A stretch of DNA of 7,404 nt, from NCBI GenBank assembly GCA_900554395.1, contig USHB01000069.1, positions 1-7,404 of the forward strand, given 5' to 3'. A program made the position numbers and the translations under genes. How positions within the stretch are numbered: the first letter of the stretch is position 1; each line of letters starts with the position of its first letter. The notes beneath the pieces were generated by a model, which saw nothing but the letters and a program-made list of their open reading frames with translations, was not told where the DNA came from and did no database searches. This document shows positions 4,935-7,404 of the stretch, one piece after another. This stretch comes from an uncultured Phascolarctobacterium sp. Lineage in GTDB: Bacteria; Bacillota; Negativicutes; Acidaminococcales; Acidaminococcaceae.

Positions 4935-6358
4935 TACATTAAATAAAGTACAGTTAAGAGTAAAAAGATAGGAATTAAGATACCGATGCTCCACAGCAGG
5001 TAGCCGAAGAAGCTGGGCATTTTCAGCCCGCGGTTCTGCACAATGGCCACTACCATAAAGTTGGGCGCATTGCCGATATAACTGTTGGCGCCCATAAATA
5101 CCGAACCCATGGAAATCGCCGTCAGCGTAAGCGCGCCTTCCGTCATAAGCACGGAAGCATCGCCGCCAGCCATATTAAAGAACGCCAGATAGGTAGGCGC
5201 ATTATCCAAAAAGCCCGAAAGCGCGCCCGTCATCCAAAAGTACATAGCGTTGTTAGCAGTGCCGTCCGGATTGGTTACCAGCGCAACTACCGGGGCAAAC
5301 GCACCCGCCATGCCTGCTTTCAGCATTTCCAGCACCGGCACGATGGTAACAAAAATACCGAAGAACAGCTTGCCAACTTCCAGCACCGGTTCCCATGTAA
5401 ACTGGTTGGCGCTGCGCACCGCTTTAGGCGTAAGCATCAGCGAAAGCCCTGCCGCTGCTAAAAAAATCACGTCGCGCAGCAGGCCCTGCCCGGTTAAATG
5501 CACGCCCAAAACGCTGAACTCCATACCGCTGTCCCATACGCCAGCCATCAGCACCGCGCCGATAATTACGCCCAAAAGCGCAAAGTTAATTTTGCCTTCC
5601 ACGCCAAACGCTTCTTTGGTGCAGGTGCTTTCCGCAAGCAAAAAGGCATCTTTTTCCTTATTGAACAGCACGGAATCAAGCACATAATAAATTGCCAGAA
5701 GCAGTCCCACTGCCGTCAGCATCGGCATAATCAAATGCTCGGTAGTCCAGAAAAACTCCACTCCGCGCAAAAAGCCTAAAAACAGCGGCGGGTCGCCCAA
5801 AGGCGTAAGGCTGCCTGCAATATTGGCAACAATAAAAATAAAGAACACAAAAGTATGCATTACATAACGGCGGCGCTCGTTTGCCGCAATAAGCGGACGG
5901 ATTAAAAGCATTGCCGCGCCCGTTGTGCCCATAATATTAGCCAAAAGCGCGCCAAGCGCCAGAAAACCGGTGTTGGTAAGCGGCGTGCCGGTAAAGCTGC
6001 TGCGGATATGGATACCGCCCGCCACCGTATACAGCGAACCGACAAAAATAATAAACGGAATATAATCGCCGATAAGGGCGTGCGCCACGCTGCCTGCCGC
6101 AACACTGCCGCCATAAATTACAAAAAGCGGAACGGCCGTTGCCAGCGCCCAAAATACTGCCACCTTGCCGTAATTGCCGTGCCAGAAATGCGGAACAACC
6201 AAAGGACAGATGGCTATGCACAGCAAAATACCGGCAAAAGGCAGCACCCAGCCGATTGAAAGCTCTGCACCGTTAAGCCCTGCCGCAAACGCCGGCAGCG
6301 GCAGAACCAAAGCCATAAAAAATGCCCACAACGCCCCCAATGCTTTGTTTTTAATCAT
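4934..6358 (-). CDS. Sodium:proton antiporter, NhaD/UIT6-like (ion transporter superfamily, CitMHS_2 type)
   Basis: A 474-residue polytopic inner-membrane protein of the ion transporter superfamily, the group usually annotated as UIT6 family or sodium:proton antiporter. It would exchange Na+ (or Li+) for H+ to keep internal sodium and pH in balance. Two pseudo-repeats are visible. The first has NIMGTTGAAMLLIRPLI (141-157) and GSLTPLGDPPLFLGFLRG (182-199). The second has GFLDNAPTYLAFFN (382-395) and SMGSVFMGANSYIGNAPNFM (416-435). The paired GD-PP and DNAPT/GNAPN hairpin motifs are typical of the superfamily's transport sites. A charged loop lies at about 233-256. The N-terminus (1-26) resembles a signal peptide ending AFA-A. 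The start ATG at 6358 has GGGAGGA (6366-6372) seven bases upstream. It has its own promoter and ends at the shared terminator 4898-4934. Citrate or another anion is a less likely substrate. Confidence 0.88.
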   Translation of the reverse strand: MIKNKALGALWAFFMALVLPLPAFAAGLNGAELSIGWVLPFAGILLCIAICPLVVPHFWHGNYGKVAVFWALATAVPLFVIYGGSVAAGSVAHALIGDYIPFIIFVGSLYTVAGGIHIRSSFTGTPLTNTGFLALGALLANIMGTTGAAMLLIRPLIAANERRRYVMHTFVFFIFIVANIAGSLTPLGDPPLFLGFLRGVEFFWTTEHLIMPMLTAVGLLLAIYYVLDSVLFNKEKDAFLLAESTCTKEAFGVEGKINFALLGVIIGAVLMAGVWDSGMEFSVLGVHLTGQGLLRDVIFLAAAGLSLMLTPKAVRSANQFTWEPVLEVGKLFFGIFVTIVPVLEMLKAGMAGAFAPVVALVTNPDGTANNAMYFWMTGALSGFLDNAPTYLAFFNMAGGDASVLMTEGALTLTAISMGSVFMGANSYIGNAPNFMVVAIVQNRGLKMPSFFGYLLWSIGILIPIFLLLTVLYLM

Positions 6359-6451
6359 AACAGAATCCTCCCGTTTTGCAGTAATAAATTACGCTTTAAA
6401 AATTACACTCTCTATTTAAAAACAAATCTTAAATAAAATCTGCGCACCATT

Positions 6452-6481
6452 ATTTTACTGGATAAATTCCTACTAAGTCAA
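6452..6481 (-). promoter_or_regulatory. Promoter of the antiporter gene
   Basis: On the minus strand TTGACT (6481-6476) is followed by 18 bases and TAAAAT (6457-6452); each hexamer matches the sigma-A consensus at five of six positions. Transcription would start near 6445, leaving a leader of about 86 bases before the start codon. No clear hairpin or riboswitch fold is evident in that AT-rich leader. Confidence 0.6.
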
Positions 6482-6548
6482 TAATATTTAGGCAAATTTT
6501 CAGAAAAATTTTTTAAAGTGCAACTTCCTTCCTATATATAATATATAA

Positions 6549-6588
6549 AAAAATAAAAGCCACCGTCTGCAAAGCAAACGGCGGTTTT
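6549..6588 (-). terminator. Terminator of the YjaB-like GNAT gene
   Basis: Imperfect hairpin with arms 6555-6570 and 6574-6588 and loop AAA. The plus-strand A/C mismatches at 6562/6582 and 6567/6577 become G-U pairs in minus-strand RNA, and the A-rich stretch 6549-6558 becomes a T-rich tail. It therefore reads best as a minus-strand terminator. It lies about 28 bases past the stop of the acetyltransferase gene and separates it from the antiporter promoter. The stretch 6482-6548 is AT-rich and otherwise empty. Confidence 0.75.
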
Positions 6589-6615
6589 ATAAGCCTGCTG
6601 TTTTACCAATTATAA

Positions 6616-7059
6616 TTACAGGGCACGGCGCATATAAAGCAGCGGATAAGGCTGCCCCTGCTCATCAAACGGCGTGCGTTTATAAACAACAAAACCCATA
6701 CACTCGTAAAAACCCTTTGCCTCCGGGTTCTGCTCATTAACGCAAACTTCATCCACTTTAAATTTAGCAAAAGCATATTCCAAAAGCTGCCTGCCATAAC
6801 CTTTGCCGCGCTCTTCCGGCGCGATAAAAAGCATTTCAATTTTATTTTCTTCAATGCCGATAAAGGCAACCGGCGTTCCTCCAACGCTGCCTGTTAAAAG
6901 ATGCTTAACGCCCGCCAGCGCCTGCGGCACATAGGTTTTAATCTGCGCTATTTCAGCAGCGCTTAAAAATAAATGCGTTGCCTTAACGGAACGCTCCCAT
7001 ACCCCGGTAAGTTCCGCTATTAAACTTTCATCCCTGTTTTCAACTTCACAAATCAGCAT
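6616..7059 (-). CDS. GNAT N-acetyltransferase, YjaB-like
   Basis: A 147-residue cytoplasmic acetyltransferase that matches E. coli YjaB in length and landmarks. The N-terminal WERSVKATHLFLS (21-33) corresponds to the family's W.RSV.ATH.FL block. The central IEMLFIAPEERGKGYGRQLL (74-93) holds the acetyl-CoA pyrophosphate loop R-G-K-G-Y-G (84-89). The later block VNEQNPEAKGFYECMGF (107-123) and the DEQGQPYPLLYM end (132-143) are characteristic of the YjaB group. The acceptor substrate is not known for this group with certainty. The ATG at 7059 has AGAGG (7074-7070) ten bases upstream, a modest site. It begins 27 bases after the stop of the membrane protein gene upstream on the same strand, so the two are probably co-transcribed, and it ends at the terminator 6549-6588. 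Confidence 0.9.
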   Translation of the reverse strand: MLICEVENRDESLIAELTGVWERSVKATHLFLSAAEIAQIKTYVPQALAGVKHLLTGSVGGTPVAFIGIEENKIEMLFIAPEERGKGYGRQLLEYAFAKFKVDEVCVNEQNPEAKGFYECMGFVVYKRTPFDEQGQPYPLLYMRRAL

Positions 7060-7086
7060 TTAACAAAAACCTCTATACTTTTCAAT

Positions 7087-7404
7087 TTAATAAACATAAA
7101 CGCCTAAAAAAATGCAGGCGGCTGTTAAAAGCCCGGTAATAATCCTTGTAGCCATAATCATCGTCCGGCTTGTATCTTTTTTCAGCTCCGCAGCGTAATA
7201 TGTATATAAGTGCCAGTTAAGCAGCCACAGCGCACAGGCCGGCCAGATAAAGGCATTATTTAAAAATGCTCCGTAAGCAATTAAACATACGCTGAAAATA
7301 TTCAGCACATTGCCAAACAAAAACAATTTATATTTTTTGGCATCCGTAACCTCAGCCCTGCGGCGTTTTTTCAGCTGCTTGGCAGAATCCAGAATCTGCG
7401 CGGC
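7087..7404 (-). CDS. Small membrane protein, N-terminus cut by the window edge
   Basis: The frame is open from the right edge to TAA at 7089-7087, giving at least 105 residues, so the gene is truncated. A TTG at 7326 could be called a start, but coding sequence continues upstream of it with no stop, and there is no ribosome binding site there. The visible protein has a basic, hydrophilic part (AKQLKKRRRAEVTDAKKYK) and then about three hydrophobic helices: LFLFGNVLNIFSVCLIAYGAF, FIWPACALWLLNWHLYTYYA, and ITGLLTAACIFLGVYVY. A short basic loop (AELKKDTSRT) lies before the last. No family is recognised. The basic stretch before the first helix suggests that side is cytoplasmic. It is probably the first visible gene of a minus-strand pair with the YjaB-like acetyltransferase. 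Confidence 0.7.
   Translation of the reverse strand, partial: AAQILDSAKQLKKRRRAEVTDAKKYKLFLFGNVLNIFSVCLIAYGAFLNNAFIWPACALWLLNWHLYTYYAAELKKDTSRTMIMATRIITGLLTAACIFLGVYVY

Noticed and set aside
5250..5779. Plus-strand open frames opposite the antiporter gene
   Set aside because: They are antisense shadows of a strongly conserved membrane protein gene, with low-complexity Ser/Thr/Ala/Pro-rich translations.
6526..6560. AT-rich TATATA run considered as an origin or separate promoter
   Set aside because: It is adequately explained as the T-rich tail and flank of the minus-strand terminator; no DnaA-box-like repeats or plus-strand gene are present.
7087..7326. Complete 79-residue membrane protein starting at TTG 7326
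   Set aside because: The reading frame stays open to the window edge with protein-like sequence and there is no ribosome binding site at the TTG, so it is treated as a truncated longer gene.

Overview
The window looks like ordinary chromosome from an anaerobic or facultative Bacillota (Firmicutes) bacterium. Ribosome binding sites are strong and purine-rich (AGGAGG, AAGGAG, AAAGGAG, GGGAGGA). Base composition is intermediate, genes are packed tightly, and transcripts end in compact hairpins followed by T runs. The protein families (C_GCAxxG_C_C putative redox protein, TIGR04076 protein, ProX-type tRNA editing protein, a Na+/H+ antiporter of the ion transporter superfamily) fit anaerobic Firmicutes. 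The codon style reminds me of Negativicutes, but that is only a guess. There is no rRNA, tRNA, CRISPR array, transposase or phage gene.

Layout. Bases 1-76 hold the last codons of an upstream plus-strand gene and its terminator. After a leader with two small inverted repeats and an extended -10 promoter, six plus-strand genes run from 248 to 4229 with gaps of about 14 to 80 bases: an EamA/DMT exporter, a small cysteine-motif orphan, a two-domain protein (HEAT-like N-terminus, GNAT C-terminus), a stand-alone GNAT acetyltransferase, a C_GCAxxG_C_C family protein, and a prolyl-tRNA editing protein. The run ends at a hairpin terminator. An internal promoter flanked by a perfect 7-bp inverted repeat may start a second transcript at the GNAT gene at 2739.

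Bases 4278-4511 carry no convincing gene but contain nested inverted repeats and a 12-bp palindrome. A very good sigma-A-type promoter then drives a single small gene of the TIGR04076 family. That gene ends at a second copy of the same terminator that closes the six-gene run: 33 matching bases, differing by one base in the loop.

The right part is on the minus strand. A partial membrane protein gene entering from the right edge is followed after 27 bases by a YjaB-like GNAT acetyltransferase, probably in one transcript, and then a terminator. Next comes a promoter and a 474-residue NhaD/UIT6-type sodium:proton antiporter, whose transcript converges on the TIGR04076 gene and shares its bidirectional terminator.

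How the genes work together: no single pathway is evident. The themes are acetyl transfer (three GNAT domains), small cysteine-motif proteins of unknown function (three genes), translation quality control, and membrane transport. The least explained items are the HEAT-like/GNAT fusion, its AT-rich orphan neighbour, and the duplicated terminator bracketing the TIGR04076 unit.
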